This document shows, in pieces, positions 1-8,469 of a stretch of DNA of 34,515 nt. A model generated the notes under the pieces. It made no database searches and was not told where the DNA came from. It worked only from the letters and a program-made list of their open reading frames with translations. The DNA is from Chitinophagaceae bacterium (GTDB lineage Bacteria > Bacteroidota > Bacteroidia > Chitinophagales > Chitinophagaceae), in assembly GCA_022841365.1 (NCBI GenBank), contig JALHRP010000019.1:1-34515 (forward strand), given 5' to 3'. The stretch's first letter is position 1. Every line of letters starts with the position of its first letter. A program made the position numbers and the translations under genes.

Positions 1-402
1 TGGTTAAAAATAAGTCAGCAGCAGGTAAATGAAATGGTGATGCATGCACTGGAAGATGTAGGCTTAACACATACTGTTAATCTGATGCCTGCAGAACTCA
101 GCGGTGGCATGCGCAAACGGATTGCACTGGCACGTACGCTGATACTTGAGCCCGAAATAATTTTGTATGATGAGCCCACAACCGGTCTTGATACCATTAC
201 GGCAAAAGAAATCATCAGTCTGATGATTGACATCCAGAAAAAATACAACAGTTCATCGCTTGTAATTTCTCACGACATGAATTGTGTGCGGATGGCAGGT
301 AACAGAATAGTCCTGTTAATAAACGGAAGCTGTTATGCAACAGGCACGTACGACGAATTATATAACAGTAACGATCCTCAGATCAACGCATTTTTTGAGT
401 AA
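1..402 (+). CDS. MlaF-like ABC transporter ATP-binding protein (partial, 5' end outside window)
   Basis: The C-terminal half of an ABC ATPase; the reading frame is open from base 1, so the start lies upstream of the window. Visible are the signature motif LSGGM, the Walker B stretch IILYDEPTTGLD, and the switch histidine in VISHDMN. The Walker A region is not in view. The C-terminal end, with a short tail after a YATGTYDELY segment, fits the MlaF/Ttg2A family, which powers phospholipid or sterol-like lipid movement between the outer and inner membranes. The next gene is an MCE-domain protein 4 bp downstream, which supports the Mla assignment over a generic ABC ATPase. The partner permease (MlaE) should lie just upstream, outside the window. 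Confidence 0.9.
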   Translation, partial: WLKISQQQVNEMVMHALEDVGLTHTVNLMPAELSGGMRKRIALARTLILEPEIILYDEPTTGLDTITAKEIISLMIDIQKKYNSSSLVISHDMNCVRMAGNRIVLLINGSCYATGTYDELYNSNDPQINAFFE

Positions 403-406
403 GAAG

Positions 407-1384
407 ATGAAAAAGAAATTAATCAATAATGTAAAACTCGGCTTATTTGTACTGGCAGGTCTGTTGTTCCTGATTGTATTACTTTATATGATTGGCAGAA
501 ACAGAAATCTGTTTGGAAAAAGTTATACACTCAAAGCAAGATTTGAACATGTGCAGGGACTGGTGGCGGGCAGTAATGTACGATTTGCCGGCATACAAAC
601 CGGAACGGTAAAAAAAATTGAAATCATTAATGATACCGTGATTGAAGTAAGCATGCTGATTGATACAGACATGAAGAATATCATACGCAAAAATGCCATT
701 GCCTCAATTGGTACGGATGGACTGGTGGGTAATAAAGTAGTGAATATTATACCATCAAAAATAACGGCTCCGCTCTCAGAGGATGGCGATTTGATTGCAT
801 CAAAAAAAATCCTGAGCACAGATGCAATACTGGAGGTGCTGAACAGAACCACGAATGATGTGGCGGTGATAGCAGCCGAACTGAAACAAACATTTCAGCG
901 GATTAACAGCAGCACAGCTGTTTGGTCTTTGTTGAATGATGAACGTATTCCCACTCAACTGCGCAGCTCATTAACAAACATCAAGACTGCCACTGCCAAA
1001 GCAGATCATTTTATTAACGAATTGAATACAATCATAGCAAATGTAAAAAAAGGACAAGGTGCAGCAGGCGCCATCCTTACTGATACGCTGATGGCCATGC
1101 ACCTGAAAGACGCAGTATTAAAAATAAATCATGTAAGCCTTGCTGCTGATTCAATTACCGGAGAATTATATACACTGATCTCCGGAATACGGAACGATGT
1201 AAATAATGGAGATGGAACCATTCACTCCCTTTTGAAAGATACTGCACTTGTTAGCAAACTTCATATGAGCCTTACCAATATACAAAAAGGCACAGATGGT
1301 TTTAACCAAAATATGGAAGCGTTAAAACATCATTTTCTATTTCGCAGTTACTACCGAAAGCTTGAAAAACAAACGAAGAAATAA
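407..1384 (+). CDS. MlaD-like MCE family protein
   Basis: A 325-residue protein starting at the ATG at 407, directly after the stop of the ATPase gene; a longer reading from 335 would overlap that gene and is not favoured. It has a basic N-terminus (MKKKLINNVK), one membrane helix at about residues 9-29 and an MCE domain at about 38-115 with the family pattern FEHVQGLVAGSNVRFAGIQTG. A long helical, low-complexity C-terminal region follows, typical of Bacteroidota MlaD proteins. Members are inner-membrane anchored substrate-binding subunits of Mla lipid transporters and form hexameric rings. The close spacing with the MlaF-like gene indicates one operon, and this is its last gene. Confidence 0.9.
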   Translation: MKKKLINNVKLGLFVLAGLLFLIVLLYMIGRNRNLFGKSYTLKARFEHVQGLVAGSNVRFAGIQTGTVKKIEIINDTVIEVSMLIDTDMKNIIRKNAIASIGTDGLVGNKVVNIIPSKITAPLSEDGDLIASKKILSTDAILEVLNRTTNDVAVIAAELKQTFQRINSSTAVWSLLNDERIPTQLRSSLTNIKTATAKADHFINELNTIIANVKKGQGAAGAILTDTLMAMHLKDAVLKINHVSLAADSITGELYTLISGIRNDVNNGDGTIHSLLKDTALVSKLHMSLTNIQKGTDGFNQNMEALKHHFLFRSYYRKLEKQTKK

Positions 1385-1682
1385 CGTTGGGCCGGTCAGT
1401 TTGTTTGAAATTGTTTTCGCAGAAAAAGAAAACGCAACCATTGCAGGAAAAGATGCCCTTATTTCAACATTCAACAAAAAAAACCGTATCGGCTGAAACT
1501 TTTGTACCATGTTTTTTTATCCATGTGCAGGTGAGCAGTTGCAGTGAGCAACGCAAAATCAAATCGCATCTGAATGCTCATAGCTGTAGTTGTGTATAAA
1601 CTGTCGTGCCGGAACCACCTGCATTTTCCTGTTGTTCATCATCTGTACAATTGATGCCTGTCACCGTTCTTAACCACAGCCA

Positions 1683-1964
1683 TCAGTAATTTCGTTTATC
1701 CAAAAAATGCAATTCTGTCCTTAATGGCGATGAATGCAAATTGTGATCCTGCAACACACAGAAACTTTTTGAAACCTGCCATTCAGTAAGCAGAAGCCCC
1801 ATTGCAGCAACCGGTACAAAGGGTGAATTTGCAGCAGTCTTCTCTCCGGTACGGATAAAACTGGATTCTTCGGGAACGCAGCTGCCGGGTAGTACAATTG
1901 AAATGCTGTTACCCGAAAGATGCAGGATGCAGGTCATATAAAAAACTCCGGAACGGCTTTGCAA
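1683..1964 (-). CDS. possible small protein of unknown function
   Basis: A frame of up to 93 codons; the ATG at 1937 would give 84 residues starting MTCILHLSGN and is an equally good start. Codon choice resembles neighbouring genes, and the composition is that of a soluble, mixed alpha/beta protein. It has no signal peptide, no membrane helix and no motif I recognise; the C-terminus reads LHFLDKRNY. It would be divergent from the response regulator gene starting at 2069, with about 100 bp of shared upstream DNA. It could be a chance frame in an otherwise empty stretch. Confidence 0.35.
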   Translation of the reverse strand: MQSRSGVFYMTCILHLSGNSISIVLPGSCVPEESSFIRTGEKTAANSPFVPVAAMGLLLTEWQVSKSFCVLQDHNLHSSPLRTELHFLDKRNY

Positions 1965-2009
1965 ACAGAAACACGAATTGCAAAACCATTACCGGAATAA
2001 TTGATTGCC

Positions 2010-2032
2010 GGTGCCGGGAGGCAAGCGGCACC
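2010..2032. promoter_or_regulatory. GC-rich dyad in the leader of the response regulator gene
   Basis: Perfect 7-bp arms GGTGCCG and CGGCACC are separated by 9 bases, ending 36 bp before the ATG at 2069. There is no T-tract, so it does not look like an intrinsic terminator. It may be an operator or a leader hairpin. The role is inferred from position only. Confidence 0.35.
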
Positions 2033-2068
2033 ATTCAGATACTTGTATTTAACTGTAAAGAATAAACA

Positions 2069-3115
2069 ATGAAAAAGATACTGCTGGTTGAGGACAATGC
2101 CACCATCCGCAACAACACCAGAGAGATACTTGAACTGAGTAATTACAGCGTAATTACAGCAGAAAACGGAAAAACAGCCATTGCACGTGCAATTGAAGAG
2201 AAACCTGATCTCATTATTTGTGATATCATGATGCCCGAGCTGGATGGCTATGCAGTACTGCATGCAATACTGAGAAACGATGAAACAAAAAACACTCCGT
2301 TTATTTTCCTTTCTGCCAAAACAGATAATACAGATATCCGCAAGGGAATGGAACTGGGAGCAGATGATTACATCACTAAACCCTTTACCGGAACAGAATT
2401 GCTGAATGCTGTAGACATCCGTTTTAAAAAACAGCAAATGCTCTGTGAGCAGCCATGGCCACAAAGATTATTGCGACACTCAGCAACTGCAGGCACTACG
2501 CTTGTTCAATTTACAGCAGGCCGAAACATCAATAAATACAAACGGAAACAGGTGATTTACGAGAAAGGCAATCACCCCAACCGGTTGTATTATATTCTGA
2601 AAGGGAAAGTGAAAACAGTTCAAATGAATGAAGAAGGAAAGGAACTGGTAACTGATTTATTTAATACCAATGACTTTGTAGGACATATTGCTTTGCTGGA
2701 AGAATCGGTTTACCGGGACACTGCTGTAGCACTGGAAGAAAGTGAAATAGCTGTTATACCAAAAGAAGATTTTGACAACCTGCTGCATGATAACCCGGAT
2801 GTAGCAAAACTATTCATACAAATCCTCGCTAAAAATATTGCGGCCAAAGAAAAACAATTGCTCCGGCTGGCTTATAATTCGCTCCGTAAGAAAGTAGCAG
2901 ATGCCTTACTGATGGTAAAAGAAAAATATGGTGAGAAAGAAGCTGAACAGTTTACAATAACAATCAACAGAGAAAACCTGGCCCACATTGCAGGCACTGC
3001 TACAGAATCAATGATCAGAACACTGGCCGAATTTAAACAGGAACGGATGATTGATCTGGAAGAAGGAAAAATCACAATCATTAATACAAAAAAATTAACC
3101 GCTCTTCTTAATTAA
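2069..3115 (+). CDS. Response regulator fused to a Crp/Fnr-type transcription factor (REC-cNMP-HTH)
   Basis: 348 residues with three parts. An N-terminal receiver domain (about 1-120) has the acidic pair E8/D9, phospho-acceptor D52 in ICDIMMPELDG, S82 and K104. A cyclic-nucleotide-binding-type beta-roll spans about 150-265, and a Crp-type winged helix about 275-345 (recognition helix region ENLAHIAGTATESMIRTL). Known family behaviour: a two-component output domain acting as a transcription factor. No histidine kinase is adjacent, so the cognate kinase is unknown. The effector pocket need not bind cAMP; many Bacteroidota Crp-like proteins sense redox or NO instead. It stands alone, with its own leader and no downstream partner on the same strand. 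Confidence 0.9.
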   Translation: MKKILLVEDNATIRNNTREILELSNYSVITAENGKTAIARAIEEKPDLIICDIMMPELDGYAVLHAILRNDETKNTPFIFLSAKTDNTDIRKGMELGADDYITKPFTGTELLNAVDIRFKKQQMLCEQPWPQRLLRHSATAGTTLVQFTAGRNINKYKRKQVIYEKGNHPNRLYYILKGKVKTVQMNEEGKELVTDLFNTNDFVGHIALLEESVYRDTAVALEESEIAVIPKEDFDNLLHDNPDVAKLFIQILAKNIAAKEKQLLRLAYNSLRKKVADALLMVKEKYGEKEAEQFTITINRENLAHIAGTATESMIRTLAEFKQERMIDLEEGKITIINTKKLTALLN

Positions 3116-3235
3116 ACAGAGGAACAGCAGCTGTGTTCATTGGTCATTCAGAAATAAAAGAAATCAACCAGCTGAGACACACAGATCCCTGCAGCCTGTT
3201 TTGATGCAGGCAACCAGCCTGGGAACCTATGCATA

Positions 3236-3757
3236 TCATTCATGTACTAAAACAGGCGCTTTGGCTTTGCTGTTTATTTCATGCTCGGCCAGTTGCGACA
3301 GACGATCATCAATTTGCTTTTCATTTACCTCCGCCTCATGAAACAGAGCAGCATACTTTGGCATATCAAGTGTATTAGCATACGCTGCAGCAGTTCCATA
3401 CATGCTTATTTTAAAATGATTGATTGCCTGTATACAGGACAGCATACATGCATCCTGCACTTCTGCATCTGTGCAATGAGCCAGCTTATCCGTTGTTTCG
3501 GCAATAAAAGCATGCATGATACGATTGGTTGTGCTTAGCGAACTGATCTGTTCTGCATCAAAAAAAAGCTGCAGCTTATCAATATGCTCTTCTACCAGGA
3601 GCAGATATTTCTGCAGCAGCGTTTTAAGCATTACTGATGAGGATCTGTTTATCCAGCCGTCTAAACTGTTCTTTAGCAGCACTTCGGCGCTTGTAAATTT
3701 CCGGGCTTCATAATTCAGCAGGTGATGAAGCGTGGTAATGGTTTGTTCATTTGCCAT
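3236..3757 (-). CDS. DUF892 family ferritin-like protein (YciF-like)
   Basis: A 173-residue, all-helical protein. The repeated helix pattern with acidic residues at helix starts (NYEARKFTSAE, LLVEEHIDKL, FHEAEVNEKQID) matches the DUF892/YciE-YciF family, a four-helix ferritin-like fold linked to stress responses. The iron-binding set is not complete enough to claim catalysis. There is no signal peptide, so it is cytoplasmic. It is a single gene read leftward, divergent from the DUF6544 gene. A TAGATTTG element about 20 bp upstream of its start matches the Bacteroidota -7 consensus TAnnTTTG. Confidence 0.8.
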   Translation of the reverse strand: MANEQTITTLHHLLNYEARKFTSAEVLLKNSLDGWINRSSSVMLKTLLQKYLLLVEEHIDKLQLFFDAEQISSLSTTNRIMHAFIAETTDKLAHCTDAEVQDACMLSCIQAINHFKISMYGTAAAYANTLDMPKYAALFHEAEVNEKQIDDRLSQLAEHEINSKAKAPVLVHE

Positions 3758-3777
3758 GGCAAGATTGTTTTAATAAA

Positions 3778-3785
3778 CAAATCTA
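3778..3785 (-). promoter_or_regulatory. candidate Bacteroidota -7 promoter element for the DUF892 gene
   Basis: On the minus strand this reads TAGATTTG, a full match to the TAnnTTTG -7 consensus of the Bacteroidota primary sigma factor. It lies about 21 bp upstream of the ATG at 3757. No clear -33 TTTG at the expected spacing was found, so support is partial. Confidence 0.35.
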
Positions 3786-4032
3786 ATAGATGCATCTGCT
3801 CCTTTTTTATGATGTGTATCAAAAAAAACCTTGACCGTACTCATTGGCCAGAAGCAGGCAAATGAACTTGCTTTGCAAATATGAAATAGACGGAATTAAA
3901 ACCGGTTTCGTCAATTGTATACAAGCAGATCAAACAGGTATTGGTTATTACTAAAAAACGCAGGATAATCAGTGAGGCAAACAACTTATCATGAGTATAA
4001 AACCCTTGTAAAGGACTCTTATCTTACATGCA

Positions 4033-5127
4033 ATGTTTAAATATCTTTTTGCACTGATCATTTTCATTCACGGCATCATTCATTTCATGGGCTTTGCAAA
4101 AGCTTATGGTTATGAAGAGATTAAACAGCTAACACTTCCCATTTCAAAAATAACCGGATTAATGTGGATGTTCACCGCTTTGCTGTTTATAACAACTATT
4201 GTATTGCTGCTCTTAAAACAAGACAGCTGGATATTTTCAGGCCTGTCTGCTGCAATCATCTCCCAGGTACTTATTCTGTTTGTTTGGAAAGAAGCGAAGT
4301 ATGGAACAATACCAAACATTCTTGTTTTCATTGTGGCTGTATTGGCTTTCACCACATGGGCATTTGAACGCAGCTATAAAAAAGATGTAAAACAACTGCT
4401 GCAAAGTACCGGCAGCATGCAAACAGATTTACTTACAGAAAAAGACATCCAACACCTGCCTCCGGCTGTAAAAAACTATCTGCAGTACTGCAATGTGATC
4501 GGGAAACCAAAAGTAAAAAATATGCGGTTGCATTTTGAGGGGAAGATGCGAAGTAAAACGCAGGACTGGTTTAACTTTTCAACCGAACAGTATAGTTTTT
4601 TTGAAGAACCGGCCAGATTATTTTTTATGAAAGGGAAAATGAAGGGAATCATGATACCAGGTTATCATCATTACAAACATCAAACAGCAGTGATGGATAT
4701 ACGGCTGTTTGGATTAAAAAAACTAGCCTTTCAAGAGGGTGACACAATGAATAAAGCAGAAACGGTTACCTTTTTTAATGACATGTGCTTACTGGCACCT
4801 GCCACATTAATTGACAAACGTATACGATGGGAAACCTTAGACAGTAAACGGGTAAAAGCATCATTCACAAATGGTCAAATCACAGTTACAGCCGTTCTTT
4901 ATTTTAATGAAAAAGGAGAGCTGATAGACTTTATCAGTGAAGATCGTTTTGATGTTTCCACGCAACAATGGATTCCATTTTCTACACCAGTAAAGGAATA
5001 CCGGATGTTTAACAACAGAAAAACAGTGAGCTATGGCGAAGCAATATGGCACTATAAAGACAGTCCTTTTGTGTATGGAAAATTTCAAACCAAAGCAGTT
5101 GAGTACAATGTTACTTCCCTCAAGTAA
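4033..5127 (+). CDS. DUF6544 family membrane protein
   Basis: 364 residues. The first ~120 residues hold four hydrophobic helices (about 3-22, 44-62, 70-87, 94-112). The rest is a soluble beta-rich domain with conserved-looking segments such as LPPAVKNYLQYCNVIGKP, YHHYKHQTAVMDIRLFGL and TPVKEYRMFN. This layout fits DUF6544 proteins, whose function is not known. The C-terminal domain resembles a lipoprotein- or lipid-binding sheet in composition, but that is only an impression. It is divergent from the DUF892 gene and probably monocistronic. Confidence 0.75.
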   Translation: MFKYLFALIIFIHGIIHFMGFAKAYGYEEIKQLTLPISKITGLMWMFTALLFITTIVLLLLKQDSWIFSGLSAAIISQVLILFVWKEAKYGTIPNILVFIVAVLAFTTWAFERSYKKDVKQLLQSTGSMQTDLLTEKDIQHLPPAVKNYLQYCNVIGKPKVKNMRLHFEGKMRSKTQDWFNFSTEQYSFFEEPARLFFMKGKMKGIMIPGYHHYKHQTAVMDIRLFGLKKLAFQEGDTMNKAETVTFFNDMCLLAPATLIDKRIRWETLDSKRVKASFTNGQITVTAVLYFNEKGELIDFISEDRFDVSTQQWIPFSTPVKEYRMFNNRKTVSYGEAIWHYKDSPFVYGKFQTKAVEYNVTSLK

Positions 5128-5360
5128 GATTCACTTTATACAATTTGCAAAAAGAATCTTCAACAACGTACTACTCTAATAAAAGCAGGTCTTCATCATT
5201 ATACGCAACATCCCTGCAAACATTTCTATCATCGCAACCCTGCTCCTTTCCGGTTTACTCTGACAACAATCAAATGAATCTCCGACCGTACTCATTGTTT
5301 ACGGGAGCTGTTCATTCTACATTGCATTGTAAAATCATTCTCAACAAAAAAAATAAAACT

Positions 5361-5951
5361 ATGAAAAAGCAATTCATACAAAGCAGCCTGCTGCTCTTCG
5401 TTTTAACACTGGCAGGATTTATCAGAAGCCATGCCCAAAACAACTGGAGTCTCGAGTTCAGGCCCGGTATAAATTATGCAACACAAAATCTGGGGAATGC
5501 ACATTTAAAAACAGGCGATTGTTTTGAAGGAACCATTGCTTATAAATTTATGCCGCATCTCGGTGCATATGCCGGCTGGAGCTGGAATAAGTTTGACGCA
5601 GATAATTCTTTTTTGGGCAGCAATGTAGACTTTGAAGAGACCGGTTACACACTTGGTCTGCAGTTCATTCATCCCATTGCCAAATCAAACATCAATTATC
5701 TGGTACGTGCAGGTGCTGTTTACAATCACATTGAAACAGAAAACAGCAATGGTAAACTAATCAATGATACAGGACATGGCTGGGGATGGCAGGCAGGAGC
5801 AGGCATTGCTGTACCGTTAGGAAAACGATTGATGCTTACTCCGGAACTGCGTTACCGTTCATTGTCAAGAGACATTAACGATAATGGAAAAGTTACTCCT
5901 GTTGATCTGAACTATATATCAGGAGGCATTGGTCTTCGTTTTTCATTCTGA
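5361..5951 (+). CDS. Outer-membrane beta-barrel (porin-family) protein
   Basis: 196 residues from the ATG at 5361; an in-frame upstream extension to 5145 lacks a membrane-export start and is rejected. A clear signal peptide is followed by a likely cleavage after SHA (residues 23-25). The mature part alternates aromatic and polar residues in amphipathic strands (NNWSLEFRPGINYATQNLG, LGAYAGWSWNKFDADN) and ends with the outer-membrane signature GGIGLRFSF, with a terminal phenylalanine recognised by the BAM complex. It is probably a small eight-stranded barrel of the OmpA/OmpW type. Substrate unknown. Confidence 0.85.
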   Translation: MKKQFIQSSLLLFVLTLAGFIRSHAQNNWSLEFRPGINYATQNLGNAHLKTGDCFEGTIAYKFMPHLGAYAGWSWNKFDADNSFLGSNVDFEETGYTLGLQFIHPIAKSNINYLVRAGAVYNHIETENSNGKLINDTGHGWGWQAGAGIAVPLGKRLMLTPELRYRSLSRDINDNGKVTPVDLNYISGGIGLRFSF

Positions 5952-6022
5952 TAAATGCGTTCTCTGAAATGAAAAACAATTTGTTTCATACAGATGCAGA
6001 TTCTAACCCGTGATGCACCTTC

Positions 6023-6145
6023 ATGGCCGTTTCCGGTTTGCAACACAAATCAGAATCGGCCATTGAATATTTACAGGAAAGAATAAAAACGCTTTTGTCT
6101 GTTGAAGAACTCAATAACAGCTTCACTAAAAAAATAAGTTCATGA
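6023..6145 (+). CDS. possible 40-residue ORF coupled to the next gene
   Basis: The frame starts MAVSGLQHKSESAIEYLQER and ends with a TGA that overlaps the ATG of the following gene (ATGA overlap). The peptide is mostly helical with no membrane segment or motif I recognise. An in-frame stop at 6011 rules out a longer version. The ATGA overlap and ordinary codon choice argue for translation, perhaps as a leader that couples to the membrane-protein operon. It could be chance. Confidence 0.3.
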   Translation: MAVSGLQHKSESAIEYLQERIKTLLSVEELNNSFTKKISS

Positions 6146-6765
6146 AACATTCTATAAACAAAATCGGCTTTTGGTGGGGTATTACGGCATTTGGAGCAAC
6201 ACTTACGTACTACATTGTTCAACTGCTTCAGGTTTGGGGACTGCTCACCTATCCCTGGGATGAAATATTGATATACGGTATTTCACTTTGCATTACCATT
6301 CCTTTTATGATTGAAATGCTGGCTCTTCATTATGCAGTTCCGCCCGAAAAAAAATTCTGGAGTCACGGAGCATTGCTGTGCACCGTTATTTATGTTGTAT
6401 TTGTTACTGCCAATTATGTTGTACAACTGGCAACAGTAATACCCATGACCATTGCAGGTAACGCCAATGAAATACAACTGCTGAAGCAAACACCTCATTC
6501 ACTCTTCTGGGATTTTGATGCTGCGGGTTATATTTTTATGGGAATTGCTGCACTCTTTGCTGCACCTGTATTTGCGAATGCTGGATTTGAAAAATGGGTG
6601 AAACGTTCGCTGATAGCGCATGCAGCAGTAACGCCTTTAATTGCCTTTGTATATTTCTACCCAACTTTTTCTACCGGTTTATTAATGCTTGCAACACCAT
6701 GGGCTATTACAGCGCCGTTGTTTATGCTGCTGCTCGCTATTTATTTTAAAAAACAGAAACAATGA
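6142..6765 (+). CDS. Integral membrane protein of unknown function
   Basis: 207 residues with about six predicted membrane helices (roughly 8-30, 42-62, 75-100, 125-147, 152-170, 178-200) and a basic C-terminal tail KKQKQ. There are no recognisable catalytic or transport motifs. Its stop overlaps the next start (ATGA), so it is translationally coupled to the DUF998 gene, which in turn overlaps a nitroreductase gene. The three form one operon. Other than a membrane location, no function can be given. Confidence 0.75.
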   Translation: MKHSINKIGFWWGITAFGATLTYYIVQLLQVWGLLTYPWDEILIYGISLCITIPFMIEMLALHYAVPPEKKFWSHGALLCTVIYVVFVTANYVVQLATVIPMTIAGNANEIQLLKQTPHSLFWDFDAAGYIFMGIAALFAAPVFANAGFEKWVKRSLIAHAAVTPLIAFVYFYPTFSTGLLMLATPWAITAPLFMLLLAIYFKKQKQ

Positions 6766-7388
6766 AAACTTCAAAAGCTCAGGGCATTTTACTTTTTTTA
6801 GCCGGCTCTGTTATTTTACTGGGCATCATTACCGCTGAAGCCTTTTACCCTTCCGGCTATACAACAGCCAACAGTGAGATAAGTGATCTGGGAGCAACTG
6901 TCCGGCCAAACAGTGTAAGCTATCAGCCATCAGCATCCATATTTAATTACAGTATGCTGCTTGCCGGTTTACTGATTACCATCGCTGCAATTTTGCAACA
7001 CAGGTTGTATAAAAAATACTTTTTCAGCATTACTCTTTTATTGTTAGGTGTTGGAATGCTTGGTGTTGGTTTTTTTCCCGGAGATAAAGATCCTTATCAT
7101 GGCCTGTTTGCTCTGCTTACATTTAATATGGGCGGGTTAATGGCTATCAGTTCTTTTCAAATAGTCTCTGCACCGTTTCGATACGTAGGTATATTTTATG
7201 GAACAATCACCATTGTAACACTCTGGACAGCTTCCGTTTTTATTCCCATCATTGGCGATGGCGGAACTGAACGTTGGGTAGCCTATCCGGTAGTATTATG
7301 GCTCACAGGTATTGGCGGTTATATGATGAATGCAGGCATTGGCATAAACAACAAAATAAACAATCATGATACATACAGTACATCCTGA
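6762..7388 (+). CDS. DUF998 family membrane protein
   Basis: 208 residues with six likely membrane helices. Features typical of DUF998: a first helix followed by an extracytoplasmic loop with TTANSEISDLGAT, a conserved GVGFFPGD segment near residue 105, and DPYHGLFALLTFNMGG. Biochemical function of the family is unknown. It overlaps the gene before it by 4 bp and the nitroreductase gene after it by 23 bp, which points to tight co-expression. Confidence 0.85.
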   Translation: MKTSKAQGILLFLAGSVILLGIITAEAFYPSGYTTANSEISDLGATVRPNSVSYQPSASIFNYSMLLAGLLITIAAILQHRLYKKYFFSITLLLLGVGMLGVGFFPGDKDPYHGLFALLTFNMGGLMAISSFQIVSAPFRYVGIFYGTITIVTLWTASVFIPIIGDGGTERWVAYPVVLWLTGIGGYMMNAGIGINNKINNHDTYSTS

Positions 7389-8352
7389 GTTTATCAAGAT
7401 GATAGCTGATGCAGCAAAAGCACCATCAGGACACAATACTCAACCCTGGAAATTCAGCATTGAGGCGAACAGAATTATACTGGAGCCTGATTTTTCAAGA
7501 AGGTTAGCTGTGGTTGATGCGGATGACCATGCACTGTATATCAGTCTGGGATGTGCGTTGGAAAATTTAATCCTCTCCGCTAAGGCACATGAATTCAGCC
7601 CTACTGTCTCTTTCAACTTTCAAAACGGCAAAGACAATATTTCTGTTGACCTTATAAAATCATCAGGCGAAAAGAAAGATCTGCTTTATGATTATATCAA
7701 CAGCAGGCAATCAACCAGGAATGAATATTCGCAGCAATCAATTGAACAATCCAAACTAAACCAATTAAAATCACAAGCAGTGCAGGATTCTGTGGAAGTG
7801 CTGTTCTTCACGAATAAAGAGCAAATCAACCAGCTTGCATCATTCATTATTGAAGGAAGCAACAGGCAGTTCAGCAACAGGCATTTTGTAAATGAGTTGG
7901 TAAGCTGGTTCAGGTTCAGTAAACAAACAGCGCAGGAAAAAGGAGATGGCATCTGGACTTCTTCAATGGGGCTACCTGCAATGCCCGGGTTTATTGGTAA
8001 CATAGTAATGAAACATTTTGTTAGTGCCGGCAGTGAGGCAAAAAGATGGAGAAAACTAATTGATAAAACAGCGGGGTTCGCTCTTTTTATTGCACAAGAA
8101 AATACAAAAACAAATTGGATAACCCTTGGACAAAGCTTTCAGCGGTTTGGCCTGAAAGCAACTGAACTAAATATTATGCATGCGCATGTAAATATGCCCT
8201 GTGAAGAAATTGAGGTTAGAAAAAAGATGATTGAACAATATCAACTTGGTACAAGGCAACCGCTTTTGCTTATACGATTCGGCTATTCCGGTAAGATGCC
8301 CTGTTCATTTCGCAGGAATACTGAATCGGTTATTGCGCAGGTTTTTGTTTAG
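7366..8352 (+). CDS. Acg-type nitroreductase family protein
   Basis: 328 residues. The N-terminal segment AAKAPSGHNTQPWKF is the flavin-binding signature of the nitroreductase fold, and RQSTRNEY near residue 115 and RFGYSGKMPCSFRR near the end match the Acg subgroup. Acg proteins (from Mycobacterium studies) have a nitroreductase fold that binds FMN but may store or sequester flavin rather than act as classic reductases, so enzymatic activity is uncertain. The start at 7366 lies inside the end of the DUF998 gene. It is probably cytoplasmic, while its two operon partners are in the membrane, suggesting a redox or flavin function near the membrane. Confidence 0.8.
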   Translation: MIHTVHPEFIKMIADAAKAPSGHNTQPWKFSIEANRIILEPDFSRRLAVVDADDHALYISLGCALENLILSAKAHEFSPTVSFNFQNGKDNISVDLIKSSGEKKDLLYDYINSRQSTRNEYSQQSIEQSKLNQLKSQAVQDSVEVLFFTNKEQINQLASFIIEGSNRQFSNRHFVNELVSWFRFSKQTAQEKGDGIWTSSMGLPAMPGFIGNIVMKHFVSAGSEAKRWRKLIDKTAGFALFIAQENTKTNWITLGQSFQRFGLKATELNIMHAHVNMPCEEIEVRKKMIEQYQLGTRQPLLLIRFGYSGKMPCSFRRNTESVIAQVFV

Positions 8353-8469
8353 GCTGAAAGAAAACCGGGATAAAAAAAATCGGGCAATACTGTATAATCA
8401 AACCAAGACCATAAAAGAAGCGATATATGCATCTTGATTCAACCTGTAAGTAAGCATAAATAAAATGCA

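Larger units (their letters stand above)
1385..2068. other. 684-bp intergenic stretch, mostly without a convincing gene
   Basis: This stretch lies between the MCE gene and the response regulator. The only reasonable coding candidate is a leftward frame at 1683-1964, listed separately. A 37-codon open stretch right after the MCE stop (frame of base 1386, ending near 1495) has protein-like composition but no start codon. A GC-rich dyad sits at 2010-2032 in the leader of the response regulator gene. No RNA gene was recognised. Confidence 0.5.

Noticed and set aside
1387-1599. 70-codon frame after the MCE gene
   Set aside because: Poor composition (rich in Cys, Ser, His), no motif, no plausible start context. 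A different frame in the same place looks slightly more protein-like but has no start.
5126-5160. AAGATTC ... GAATCTT inverted repeat after the DUF6544 gene
   Set aside because: The 21-base loop is too large for a terminator and there is no T-run.
5145-5360. In-frame extension of the beta-barrel protein
   Set aside because: The extension has no export signal of its own and would bury the clear signal peptide that starts at 5361.
8271-8297. TTATAC-N15-GTAAGA inside the nitroreductase gene
   Set aside because: Only half of the second half-site matches, and it is inside a coding region, as expected for a chance hit.
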